Below are positions 54,032-62,581 of a stretch of 64,000 bases of DNA, one piece after another; position 1 is the first letter of the stretch, and every line of letters begins with the position of its first letter. The notes under the pieces were generated by a model. That model was not told the DNA's origin. It did not search any database and worked only from the letters and a program-made list of their open reading frames with translations. The position numbers were made by a program, and so were the translations under genes. Origin of the DNA: Actinacidiphila cocklensis (lineage in GTDB: Bacteria; Actinomycetota; Actinomycetes; Streptomycetales; Streptomycetaceae); NCBI RefSeq assembly GCF_907177275.1, contig NZ_CAJSLV010000065.1:1-64000 (forward strand), read 5' to 3'.

Positions 54032-54571
54032 TCAGACGACGGCGCCGCGGCCCGGATCGTCGTCGTCCTCGTCACCGGTACGCATCCGCGCCACCAGCGT
54101 GGCGAAGCCGCCGAGGAAGCCGCCGACCCCCACCGTGACCGCCCACCAGGTCAGTTCCATCTGGAGCAGGACGAAGGCGAGCAGCAGCAGCGGGCCGCCC
54201 AGCACCGCGATCCAGGCGAACTTGGTGGTCGCGTCCGCGTCGGGCAGCGGCGGCGGCTCGGGCGGCACGAAATGCGCGTCCTCGTCGTCGTCTGCCAGCT
54301 CGAAGTCCCGCGGGCCGCTGATCACCGGGTGGATCACGATCGTGCGGTCCGCGGGCGGCGGCGCCGTGCTCACCGCCGCGGGGTCGGTCGGGTCCGGGTC
54401 CGGCGGCTGCACGGGGACGTTCTCCGCCTCGGGCCATGCCGCGGCCGTGCCCGGGTCCGGCTCGTCGTCGTAGCCGGCGATCAGCGCGGCCCAGGCCGCG
54501 TCCTCGTCCAGGGGCGGGCGGGGCGGCTCCTCCTCGTGCGGGGCGGTGCCCTCGTCCTCGCGGTCAGCCAC
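54032..54571 (-). CDS. Small membrane protein with acidic N-terminal tail
   Basis: A 179-residue protein: an acidic, Pro-rich cytosolic part (about 1-115) followed by two hydrophobic helices (about 118-162) and a short acidic tail. Resembles actinomycete hypothetical membrane proteins; function unknown. The stop of the alpha/beta hydrolase gene overlaps its start by 8 bp. Confidence 0.78.
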   Translation of the reverse strand: MADREDEGTAPHEEEPPRPPLDEDAAWAALIAGYDDEPDPGTAAAWPEAENVPVQPPDPDPTDPAAVSTAPPPADRTIVIHPVISGPRDFELADDDEDAHFVPPEPPPLPDADATTKFAWIAVLGGPLLLLAFVLLQMELTWWAVTVGVGGFLGGFATLVARMRTGDEDDDDPGRGAVV

Positions 54572-55346
54572 CGGCCGTGCCCTCCTTCACCGCGTCGTCC
54601 GCCCTGCCCGCGGCCGACAGCCGCTCGACGAAGGCGTAGGACTCCTCGAAGATCCGCTCCGCGTCATGGTCCAGGGTCGCCACGTGGAAACTGCGCTCCA
54701 GCACCTTCTCGGTGACGTCCGTGGACGACACCGAGCCCAGCACCACCGCCGAGTTCGACGGGTGCACCACATGGTCCACCCGGCTGTGCAGCAGCAGCAG
54801 CGGCTGGGTCACCTGCGGCAGCCCGGCCCGCGCCACCCGCCACAACCTGGTCAGCGAGTGCACCGCGTGCAGCGGAGTGCGGTCGTAGCCGACCTCGGCG
54901 CCGCCCTCCATGGCGATGTCGCTGGCGATGCCCTTCACCGAGGGCACCGCGTGGCGCAGCACCGACACCGCCTTGAGTGCCGGGCTGTCCGCCTTCACTG
55001 ACGGGTTGACCAGGACCAGGCCGCTGATCTCCGCGCCGTGCCGGGCGGCCAGCCGCAGCGCGAGGGCGCCGCCCATCGACAGGCCGCACACGAAGACCTG
55101 CGAGCAGCGGTCGGTCAGCTCCCGCAGCGCCCGGTCCACCTCGGCGTACCAGTCCTGCCAGCCGGTCATCTGCATGTCCTGCCACCGCGTGCCGTGGCCC
55201 GGCAGCAGCGGCAGCGACACGGTCAGGCCGCGCTCCGCCAGATACTCGCCCCAGGGGCGCATGGACTGCGGCGAACCGGTGAATCCGTGACAGAGCAGCA
55301 CGCCGATCTCGCCGCCGTCATGGCGGTACGGCTCGGCTCCTGGCAT
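54564..55346 (-). CDS. Alpha/beta hydrolase (carboxylesterase/monoacylglycerol lipase-like)
   Basis: A 260-residue protein with LCHGFTGSPQSM (oxyanion loop), nucleophile elbow GLSMGG, acid HSRVDHVV and SFHVATLDHDAE (catalytic His). It matches the small bacterial carboxylesterases that cut short acyl esters or monoacylglycerols. The ATG at 55346 is favoured over the longer frame to 55448. Co-transcribed with the small membrane protein. Confidence 0.87.
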   Translation of the reverse strand: MPGAEPYRHDGGEIGVLLCHGFTGSPQSMRPWGEYLAERGLTVSLPLLPGHGTRWQDMQMTGWQDWYAEVDRALRELTDRCSQVFVCGLSMGGALALRLAARHGAEISGLVLVNPSVKADSPALKAVSVLRHAVPSVKGIASDIAMEGGAEVGYDRTPLHAVHSLTRLWRVARAGLPQVTQPLLLLHSRVDHVVHPSNSAVVLGSVSSTDVTEKVLERSFHVATLDHDAERIFEESYAFVERLSAAGRADDAVKEGTAGG

Positions 55347-55525
55347 GAGCGGCACCGTGGGTCTCCTGTTCGAGGGCGTGAAACCGCGTACGCGGGTACA
55401 CGAGGTACACGGAGGTCGGATGTTCAGCGTACGCGGCCGCGATACCAAGCGGTAAGCCCCATCGGAACCAGCTGGAGCCGCTCGCTGGCGTTAAGGTCGG
55501 TGCGTCGGCTACAGGAGGTCCGAGG

Positions 55526-56239
55526 TTGTTCTACGGCGCGATGAAGATCGCCATCGGCTCACCCCTCAAGGCTGCCTTCCGCCCCTGGGTCGAAGGCATC
55601 GAGCACATCCCGAACGAAGGTCCCGCGATCCTCGCCAGCAACCACCTGTCCTTCTCGGACTCCTTCTTCCTGCCGGCGGTGCTCGACCGCAAGGTCACCT
55701 TCATCGCGAAGGAGGAGTACTTCACCTCGCCCGGCGTGAAGGGGAAGCTGACCGCCGCCTTCTTCAAGGGCGTCGGGCAGCTCCCGGTCGACCGCTCCGG
55801 TGCGCGCGGCGCCGGCGAGGCCGCGGTCAAGAGCGGGGTCGCCGTGCTGGAGCGCGGTGAGCTGTTCGGGATCTACCCCGAGGGCACGCGCTCGCCCGAC
55901 GGCCGCCTCTACCGGGGCAAGCCCGGCGGCCTGGCCCGGGTCGCGCTGGCCAGCGGGGCGCCGGTGATCCCGGTGGCGATGATCGACACGGAGAAGGTGC
56001 AGCCGGTGGGGAAGGTCGTCCCGAAGCTCTCGGTACGACCCGGCATCCGGATCGGCCGCCCGCTGGACTTCTCCCGCTACGACGGGATGGAGGGCGACCG
56101 CTTCATCCTGCGGTCGATCACGGACGAGGTCATGTACGAGATCATGAAGCTGTCCGGGCAGGAGTACGTCGACATCTACGCGACGGCGGCCAAGCGGGCC
56201 TTGGCCGAGGCGGCCAAGGCCGCGGCCCAGCCCCAGTAA
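55526..56239 (+). CDS. 1-acyl-sn-glycerol-3-phosphate acyltransferase (PlsC-like)
   Basis: A 237-residue membrane-associated acyltransferase with the catalytic motif NHLSFSD (HxxxxD) and EGTRSPDG, plus a basic region ending KRALAEAAK. It would acylate lysophosphatidic acid or a related acceptor. Start TTG at 55526 with AGGAGG about 8 bp upstream. Divergent from the hydrolase gene. Confidence 0.88.
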   Translation: MFYGAMKIAIGSPLKAAFRPWVEGIEHIPNEGPAILASNHLSFSDSFFLPAVLDRKVTFIAKEEYFTSPGVKGKLTAAFFKGVGQLPVDRSGARGAGEAAVKSGVAVLERGELFGIYPEGTRSPDGRLYRGKPGGLARVALASGAPVIPVAMIDTEKVQPVGKVVPKLSVRPGIRIGRPLDFSRYDGMEGDRFILRSITDEVMYEIMKLSGQEYVDIYATAAKRALAEAAKAAAQPQ

Positions 56240-56668
56240 CCCCCGGCCGCCCGGGGAGTGCGGTCCCCTGCGCAGGGGAGCGTTTTCGCGGGCCGCGGTG
56301 GCTCGGGCGGTTCCCCTTCGGTAGAAGGGCGCGGTCTCGCGGGCCGCGGTGGCTGAGGGGATGCCCCTGCGGAGGGCGGTGCCCCATCAGGGGCGGGCAC
56401 CCCCAGGCGAAGCTCTGGGGGAGAACGGAGCGACCGGCCACCGACCGCGCGCGGTTCGTCTCCGTCCGAAAGGGGCTGTTCGGACCGTGCCGGACCACCG
56501 GCCGGCGAGCGACGCGAGAGGGGGGTGCCCCCACGCGCCCCCGGGGCGGTGGCGGTCGGTCGTCACACGACGGTGGGCGGGCGGGGCCCGGCCCTGTCGA
56601 GGAGGGCGCCGTACTGCGGAAGGACCCTGGGCCCCGGCCGGCCGACGGCTAGGGTGGCGCGGGTGAGG
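56240..56668. repeat. 429-bp intergenic region with dispersed repeats
   Basis: No gene seen. It holds two near-copies of cgcgggccgcggtggct (about 56287 and 56338), a copy of cacccccaggcgaagctctg (56399 onward) shared with the inverted repeat near 11784-11936, and a tccgtccgaaaggggctgttcggacc-like short hairpin near 56460-56485. The macS promoter must be near its right end. Confidence 0.6.
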
Positions 56669-57847
56669 ATGTCGGTGGAGCAGCCGCTGTGGCGCGCGCT
56701 CGTGGCGTACCGGGTGCTGACGGCGGCCTACGCGGTGGCACTGTGCTGCTACGCGTACGACGAGCTGCGGCACCCCCTGCTGGGCGCGGTGTACGTCGGG
56801 ACGCTCGCCGCGTGGACGCTGGCCACGCTCGGCCGGGTGATGTCGGCCCGCCGCTGCACCAAGCGCTTCCTGGCCGCCGACCTGGCCCTGGCGCTCACCG
56901 GGATACTGCTGACCGCGGTCGTCGACACCCAGGCCCGTATCGACTCCGGCGCCTTCACGCTGCCGTCCATCTGGACGGCCGGCTCCGTACTGGCCTTCGC
57001 GATCAAGGGCGGCTGGCGGTGGGCCGCCGTGGCCTCCTCGCTGGTGGCCGCCGCCGACCTGGTCGAGCGCGGCACCGCGGGCCGCGACACCCTGCACAAC
57101 GTGCTGCTGGTCTGGGTCGCCAGCATCGGCATCGGCTACGTCGTCGAGGTCGCCAGGATCAGCGAGCGGACCCTGGCCCGCGCGCTGCAGATCGAGGCCG
57201 CCACCCGCGAGCGCGAGCGGCTGGCCAGGGACATCCACGACGGTGTGCTCCAGGTGCTCGCGATGGTCCAGCGGCGCGGCAACCAGGCCGGCGGCGAGGC
57301 CGCGGAGCTGGGCCGGATGGCCGGCGAGCAGGAGGCCGCGCTGCGCACCCTGATCAGCGGCGCCCCGATCCCGGCGCCCCGCACCGCGGACGGCGCGCAG
57401 GACGGGCCGCACGACCTGCGCACCCGGCTGGTGCCGTACACCTCGGCCCGGGTGACGCTGTCCGCGCCCGGCACCCCCGTGCTGCTCGACCCGGCGGCGG
57501 CCGCGGAGCTGGCCGCCGCGGTGGGCGCGGCGCTGGACAACGTACGGCGGCACGCCGGCGAGCAGGCGCACGCCTGGATCCTCGTCGAGGACGAGCCGGA
57601 CGCGGTGCTGGTGACGGTCAGGGACGACGGCCCCGGCATCGCGGAGGGCCGGCTGGCCGCGGCGGCGGACGAGGGGCGGCTCGGTGTGGCCCAGTCGATC
57701 CGCGGCCGGCTGCGCGACCTCGGCGGCACCGCGGAACTGCTGTCGCTGCCCGGCCAGGGCACCGAGGTGGAGCTGCGGCTGCCCAGGGCCGCGCTCGTCA
57801 AGGACACGGCGGCGCACGCCGCCGCCACGGAAGGAGGCACCGCATGA
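56669..57847 (+). CDS. macS: Sensor histidine kinase MacS-like
   Basis: A 392-residue kinase with about five hydrophobic helices in the first 165 residues, HisKA_3 motif ARDIHDGVLQVLA (His190), and an ATPase domain with ALDNVRRHA and DDGPGIAEG. It and the overlapping regulator gene sit just upstream of pfkA, as I recall for the MacRS pair of S. coelicolor that controls envelope and sporulation genes. Start ATG at 56669, or GTG at 56663. Confidence 0.85.
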   Translation: MSVEQPLWRALVAYRVLTAAYAVALCCYAYDELRHPLLGAVYVGTLAAWTLATLGRVMSARRCTKRFLAADLALALTGILLTAVVDTQARIDSGAFTLPSIWTAGSVLAFAIKGGWRWAAVASSLVAAADLVERGTAGRDTLHNVLLVWVASIGIGYVVEVARISERTLARALQIEAATRERERLARDIHDGVLQVLAMVQRRGNQAGGEAAELGRMAGEQEAALRTLISGAPIPAPRTADGAQDGPHDLRTRLVPYTSARVTLSAPGTPVLLDPAAAAELAAAVGAALDNVRRHAGEQAHAWILVEDEPDAVLVTVRDDGPGIAEGRLAAAADEGRLGVAQSIRGRLRDLGGTAELLSLPGQGTEVELRLPRAALVKDTAAHAAATEGGTA

Positions 57848-58560
57848 CCGTCGGCGACGACCTTGCGGCCCAGCGGACGGTCACGGTGATGGTGGTCGAC
57901 GACCACCCGATGTGGCGCGACGCGGTGGCCCGCGACCTGGCGGAGGCCGGCTTCCAGGTGGTGGCGACCGCGGGCGACGGCCCCGAGGCGATCCGCCGCG
58001 CCAAGGCCGCCCGCCCGCAGGTGCTGGTCCTCGACCTCAACCTGCCCGGCGCGTCCGGTGTGCGGGTCTGCAAGGAGGTCGTGGCCGGCGACCCCGCGCT
58101 GCGGGTCCTGGTGCTGTCCGCGAGCGGCGAGCACACCGACGTGCTGGAAGCGGTCAAATCCGGTGCGACCGGCTACCTGCTGAAGTCCGCGGCCCGTGAG
58201 GAGCTGGTCGACGCCGTCCGCAGGACCGCGGTGGGCGACCCGGTCTTCACTCCCGGCCTGGCCGGGCTGGTGCTCGGCGAGTACCGCCGGCTGGCGACGG
58301 TGCCGCCGCAGGCCGCGCCGGGCGGCGCGGCCGCGCCCCGGCTGACCGAGCGGGAGACCGAGGTGCTGCGGCTGGTCGCGAAGGGTCTGAGCTACAAGCA
58401 GATCGCCCAGCGTCTGGTCATATCGCACCGGACGGTGCAGAACCACGTGCAGAACACCCTCGGCAAACTCCAGTTGCACAATCGCGTCGAGCTTGTCCGA
58501 TACGCGATTGAGGCGGGTCTGGACGGGGATCCGACCGTTGACGGGAACGGCGACATGTGA
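57844..58560 (+). CDS. macR: Response regulator MacR-like (NarL/FixJ)
   Basis: A 238-residue regulator: receiver with acidic pair VVDDHPMWR (about 18-19), phospho-Asp in VLDLNLPGA (Asp64), and a C-terminal LuxR helix-turn-helix (LTERETEVLRLVAKGLSYKQ). The start overlaps the macS stop (ATGA). The identity as MacR is by gene order and family, not proven. Confidence 0.85.
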   Translation: MTVGDDLAAQRTVTVMVVDDHPMWRDAVARDLAEAGFQVVATAGDGPEAIRRAKAARPQVLVLDLNLPGASGVRVCKEVVAGDPALRVLVLSASGEHTDVLEAVKSGATGYLLKSAAREELVDAVRRTAVGDPVFTPGLAGLVLGEYRRLATVPPQAAPGGAAAPRLTERETEVLRLVAKGLSYKQIAQRLVISHRTVQNHVQNTLGKLQLHNRVELVRYAIEAGLDGDPTVDGNGDM

Positions 58561-58570
58561 CCCAAGTCAC
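58557..58570 (+). promoter_or_regulatory. Candidate Crp-binding site upstream of pfkA
   Basis: gtgacccaagtcac matches exactly the GTG-N6-GNCAC motif I recall for Streptomyces Crp, and with the preceding t it is a TGTGA-N6-TCACg near-match to the classical CRP site. It overlaps the macR stop codon and lies 60 bp before the pfkA start. Confidence 0.5.
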
Positions 58571-58630
58571 GCTAGCTTGGCGGAGGTTGTCACATCCGGC
58601 ACAGCTGGCTTGCGACGAAGGGAAGAGTCC

Positions 58631-59659
58631 ATGCGAGTCGGAGTTCTGACTGGCGGCGGAGACTGCCCCGGCCTCAACGCGGTCATCCGCGGCATCGTAC
58701 GTAAAGGCGTCCAGGAGTACGGGTACGACTTCACCGGCTTCAGGGACGGATGGCGGGGTCCCCTCGAAGGGGACACCGTACGGCTCGACATCCCGACCGT
58801 CCGCGGCATACTCCCGCGGGGCGGCACCATACTCGGCTCCTCGCGCACCAACCCGCTCAAGATCGAGGGCGGGGTGCGCAGAGTCCAGGAGAACCTGGCG
58901 GCGGAGGGCGTCGACGCGCTGATCGCGATCGGCGGCGAGGACACCCTCGGCGTCGCCGCCGCCCTCCATCGGGAACACGGCGTAAAAGTGGTGGGTGTCC
59001 CCAAGACCATCGACAACGACCTGTCGGCCACCGACTACACCTTCGGTTTCGACACCGCGGTCAACATCGCCACCGAGGCCATCGACCGGCTGCACACCAC
59101 CGCCGAGTCGCACATGCGGGTCCTGGTGGTGGAGGTGATGGGCCGGCACGCGGGCTGGATCGCGCTGCACTCGGGCCTTGCGGGCGGCGCCAACGTGATC
59201 CTCATACCGGAACAGCGCTTCGACCTCGACCAGGTGTGCGCATGGGTCGAGAGCCGCTTCAAGATCCGCTACGCGCCGATCGTGGTCGTCGCCGAGGGCG
59301 CGATGCCGCGGGACGGCGACATGGTACTCAAGGACGGCACCCTCGACTCCTTCGGGCACGTCCGGCTGTCCGGCATCGGCGAGTGGCTGGCCAACCAGAT
59401 CGAGAAGCGCACCGGCAAGGAGGCCAGGACCACCGTGCTCGGCCACGTCCAGCGCGGCGGCACCCCCAGCGCCTTCGACCGCTGGCTGGCCACCCGCTTC
59501 GGCCTGCACGCCGTCGAGGCCGTCAGGGACGGGGACTTCGGCAAGATGGTCGCGCTGCGCTCGACCGAGATCGTCCGGGTGCCGATCGGCGACGCGACCG
59601 CCAGGATCAAGACCGTCGACCCGTCGCTCTACGCCGAAGCGGGGGTCTTCTTCGGGTAG
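58631..59659 (+). CDS. pfkA: 6-phosphofructokinase
   Basis: Phosphorylates fructose-6-phosphate to the 1,6-bisphosphate. The 342-residue protein has LTGGGDCPGLNAVIR at the start, GGEDTLGVA at the phosphoryl-donor site and PKTIDNDL at the catalytic Asp. The Asp of GGEDT and Lys of PKTIDND are residues associated with pyrophosphate use in many PFKs, but Streptomyces enzymes with this pattern have, as I recall, been measured as ATP-dependent, so the donor should be treated as unsettled. Start ATG at 58631, with a GAAGAG stretch just upstream. Confidence 0.93.
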   Translation: MRVGVLTGGGDCPGLNAVIRGIVRKGVQEYGYDFTGFRDGWRGPLEGDTVRLDIPTVRGILPRGGTILGSSRTNPLKIEGGVRRVQENLAAEGVDALIAIGGEDTLGVAAALHREHGVKVVGVPKTIDNDLSATDYTFGFDTAVNIATEAIDRLHTTAESHMRVLVVEVMGRHAGWIALHSGLAGGANVILIPEQRFDLDQVCAWVESRFKIRYAPIVVVAEGAMPRDGDMVLKDGTLDSFGHVRLSGIGEWLANQIEKRTGKEARTTVLGHVQRGGTPSAFDRWLATRFGLHAVEAVRDGDFGKMVALRSTEIVRVPIGDATARIKTVDPSLYAEAGVFFG

Positions 59660-59799
59660 CGCCGCGGCCGCTCCCGGTACCGACACGAAGACGCACACCG
59701 ACAGCGCTTGCCGCAAGTGATCCCCGCGACCTATTCTCCCTCCACCCGGCTTGTCCGGCCGCTTCGTTTCCCCCTGTGAGCACATGAGGAGCGCCCGGT

Positions 59800-60441
59800 A
59801 TGAAGGGTGTGGCGAGCGGGCTCTGCGTGCCCGTACTGGCGGTCGCAGGCGGCACCGCATCCGGCAAGTCCACCCTTGCCGACGCGTTGGCGCTGCACCA
59901 CCCCGACACTGTCGGACTGATCCATCTCGACGACTTCTACGTCCCCGCGCACGATCCGCTGCGCGGGGTCAGGACGCTCAGCGCGACCGGCGCGGAGACC
60001 CTGGACTGGAACCACCCGGGGTCCATCGACGAGACCGCGGTGACCGCCGCGATCGACGCGGCCGCCGGGTCCGGGCGGCACCGCCTGGTGGTGGTCGAGG
60101 GCCTGTTCGCCCTGACCCTGCCCGCGGTCGCCGCGCGGGCCGCCTGGCGGGTGTACGTCGACACGCCGGACGACATCCGGCTGGCCAGGAAGATCCTCCG
60201 CAAGATCGAGGTCCAGCGGCAGGACCCCCGGGTCTCCCTGCTGAACTACCTGGCCAGCGGGAGGGAGCGGCATGCCGCGCATGTCGCCCCCTCCCGGTCG
60301 CTCGCCGACCTCGTGGTCGACGGCACCGCCGACGAGTACACGATGATCGCCGAGGTGCTGACCCTGATCGGCCCGCTGCTGGCAGAACCGGTGCTCGCCG
60401 AAGCGGCCATGGACGCCAGCTACTTCGGCGAGACCGCGTAG
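59800..60441 (+). CDS. Uridine kinase-like P-loop kinase
   Basis: A 213-residue P-loop kinase with Walker A AGGTASGKST (about 16-25), HLDDFYVP (Asp base) and LDWNHPGSID, as in uridine/cytidine and related small-molecule kinases. It may phosphorylate uridine in pyrimidine salvage, but it is shorter than E. coli Udk and the substrate is not certain. Start ATG at 59800, 140 bp after pfkA. Confidence 0.8.
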   Translation: MKGVASGLCVPVLAVAGGTASGKSTLADALALHHPDTVGLIHLDDFYVPAHDPLRGVRTLSATGAETLDWNHPGSIDETAVTAAIDAAAGSGRHRLVVVEGLFALTLPAVAARAAWRVYVDTPDDIRLARKILRKIEVQRQDPRVSLLNYLASGRERHAAHVAPSRSLADLVVDGTADEYTMIAEVLTLIGPLLAEPVLAEAAMDASYFGETA

Positions 60442-60448
60442 GGCCTGC

Positions 60449-62371
60449 TCACCGGACCGGCGCCAGCACCTCCGCCAGGAGCCCGGCGGCGATCTCCGCG
60501 CCGTTGAGCGTCAGCACCGACTCCGGGTGGAACTGCACGCCCGCGAAGCCGGGGCCGCGCATCGCGTGGACGTCGCCGGTGTCCGGGTCGCGGCTCAGCT
60601 CGACCTGGTGCATCGCCAGCTCCTCCGCCGCGGTGTCGTCGCAGCGGGCGGTGAAGGAGTTGTAGAAGCCGACCGTCTCCCTGCGGCCGAACAGGTCGAT
60701 GGTCCGCTGGGCGCCCTGGAAGGGCTCGTCCTTGCGGACCAGGTCCAGGCCCAGCTCCGCCGCGAGCAGCTCGTGGCCGAGGCAGACCCCGAGCAGGCCG
60801 TGCGGGTGGTCGCGGACCAGGTCGGCGGCGAGCCCGCGCAGGAAGCGCATCTTCGGGTCGGCGGTGTCGGCCGGGTCGCCGGGTCCGGGGCCGAGCACCA
60901 CCGGGCCTTCGTGGGCCAGCGCCGCGGCCCGCAGTCGCGGGTCGTCGTAGCGGCGTACGGTCACCGCGTGGCCCGAGGACCGCAGCAGGTGCGCCAGCAT
61001 CGCGGTGAAGGTGTCCTCGCCGTCGACGACCAGGGCGTGCGCGGTCGGCCGGGGGTGCTCGACCTGCATCCGCAGCCAGAACGGCGCCAGGTGCGCCCTG
61101 CGGGCGTCCAGGGCCGCCCGCACCCGGATGTCGTCGGCCAGCCGCGGCCGGGGTGCGCCCGGGGCGCCTGCCGGCGCCTCGCGCACTCCGAGAGCGGTCA
61201 GCACGCCCGCGGCCTTGGCGTGCGTCTCGGCGACCTCGGCGTGCGGCTGCGAGTGCCGTACGAGCGTGGCGCCGACCGGCACGCGCAGCTCCCCGTCGGG
61301 GGAGATGTCGGCGGTGCGGATCAGGATGGGGGAGTCCAGCGTCTGTGCGCCGCCCGCGTCCCGGCCGATCAGGGCCAGCGCGCCTGCGTAGTAGCCGCGG
61401 CCGCCGGGCTCGTGGCGCTCGATGACCCGGCAGGCGTTCTGCACCGGCGAGCCGGTCACCGTCGCGGCGAACATCGTCTCGCGCAGCACCTCGCGCACGT
61501 CGAGCGTGGAGCGCCCGCGCAGCTCGTACTCGGTGTGCGCCAGGTGCGCCATCTCCTTCAGCCGCGGGCCGACCACGACCCCGCCCAGGTCGCAGACGGT
61601 GCACATCATCTTCAGTTCCTCGTCCACCACCATGGTCAGTTCCTCGGCCTCCTTGGGGTCGGCGAGGAAGTCCAGCAGCCCGGCCGCGCTCGGGCCTTCC
61701 CGCGGGTAGCGGTAGGTGCCGCTGATCGGGTTCATCACGACGGCGCTGCCGGACATCCGGACGTGCACCTCGGGGCTGGCGCCGACCAGGGTGCGCTCCG
61801 GGGTGTGCACCACGTACGTCCAGTACGCGCCGCGCTCGCCGCGCAGCAGCCGGGCGAAGAGCGCGAGGGCCGCGGCGGGGCCGTACCCGGGGATGCTGCC
61901 GCGGAAGGTGCGGCGGATCACGAAGTTGGCGCCCTCGCCGCGGCCGATCTCGTCCTCGATGACCCGCCCGACGATGCCGGCGTAGGCGTCGTCGCCGACG
62001 TCGAAGGCGCCGCCCTCGACCCGTACCGGGAGGTCGGGGATCGCGTCCAGCAGGTCGGCGAGCGGGAGTTCGCCGGTCTCCTGCGGGTGCAGGACGACCA
62101 GCGGGGTGCCGTCGTCGCGGACGTCGAAGCCGCGCTCGCGGATCTGCCGGAAGGGGATCAGGGCGAGCGCGTCGGTGCGGGCGCCGCCGCCGGTCGGGCC
62201 GGTGGGCAGTGCGATGTCGGCGAGCCGGTCGACGGTCGTGACGGGTCCCGTGAGGACCTCCACGACCCCCTCGGGCCGCCCGGGCGTCCTGCGGTGCAGC
62301 AGGGCGAAGGGCGGCTGGCCAGGGGCGAGCAGGCGGGTGACGAGCCGTACGGCGGCGGAGTTCTCTGGCAC
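60449..62371 (-). CDS. trpEG: Anthranilate synthase, fused TrpE-TrpG type
   Basis: First step of tryptophan synthesis, chorismate plus glutamine to anthranilate. The 640-residue protein joins a chorismate-binding TrpE domain (about 1-430; motifs GASPEVHVRM, NPISGTYR) to a class I glutamine amidotransferase domain (about 445-640; nucleophile Cys in GVCLGHELLA, His-Glu in FHPESVLT). Phenazine PhzE-type enzymes share this fusion, but the Trp attenuator upstream argues for tryptophan. Start ATG at 62371. Confidence 0.9.
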   Translation of the reverse strand: MPENSAAVRLVTRLLAPGQPPFALLHRRTPGRPEGVVEVLTGPVTTVDRLADIALPTGPTGGGARTDALALIPFRQIRERGFDVRDDGTPLVVLHPQETGELPLADLLDAIPDLPVRVEGGAFDVGDDAYAGIVGRVIEDEIGRGEGANFVIRRTFRGSIPGYGPAAALALFARLLRGERGAYWTYVVHTPERTLVGASPEVHVRMSGSAVVMNPISGTYRYPREGPSAAGLLDFLADPKEAEELTMVVDEELKMMCTVCDLGGVVVGPRLKEMAHLAHTEYELRGRSTLDVREVLRETMFAATVTGSPVQNACRVIERHEPGGRGYYAGALALIGRDAGGAQTLDSPILIRTADISPDGELRVPVGATLVRHSQPHAEVAETHAKAAGVLTALGVREAPAGAPGAPRPRLADDIRVRAALDARRAHLAPFWLRMQVEHPRPTAHALVVDGEDTFTAMLAHLLRSSGHAVTVRRYDDPRLRAAALAHEGPVVLGPGPGDPADTADPKMRFLRGLAADLVRDHPHGLLGVCLGHELLAAELGLDLVRKDEPFQGAQRTIDLFGRRETVGFYNSFTARCDDTAAEELAMHQVELSRDPDTGDVHAMRGPGFAGVQFHPESVLTLNGAEIAAGLLAEVLAPVR

Positions 62372-62426
62372 GGTCGGTGGTCCTTCCTTGACGGCGGGGA
62401 AGGGGCGGCGACCGGCCGGGAAACGC

Positions 62427-62454
62427 CGAAGGCCGCCCCGTGGGGCGGCCTTCG
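62427..62454 (-). terminator. Attenuator terminator of trpEG
   Basis: Perfect 13-bp stem (cgaaggccgcccc and its complement, 2-base loop) between the leader peptide and trpEG, 22 bp after the leader stop and 55 bp before the gene. The 5' arm can instead pair 7 bp (ggccgcc) with ggcggcc inside the end of the leader coding region, providing an antiterminator. Confidence 0.88.
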
Positions 62455-62476
62455 CGAAGATCTGCTGATGCGCGAT

Positions 62477-62548
62477 TCAGCGGGCCGCCGGATGAGCGGT
62501 CCACCACCAGTCCTGGTGCGTCGTCGGTGAGTTCTGAAGCGCGATCAT
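62477..62548 (-). CDS. trpL: Tryptophan attenuator leader peptide (three consecutive Trp)
   Basis: A 23-residue peptide from the ATG at 62548, with the stretch HQDWWWTAHP and ending AAR. Three Trp codons in a row would stall ribosomes when charged Trp-tRNA is scarce, letting the 7-bp antiterminator form instead of the downstream terminator. It lies about 177 bp upstream of the trpEG start. A trp attenuator for a fused trpEG gene has, as I recall, been described in S. venezuelae. Confidence 0.9.
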   Translation of the reverse strand: MIALQNSPTTHQDWWWTAHPAAR

Positions 62549-62581
62549 GCCGACGACCTTAGCGCACCGGGACCCGTCGCG

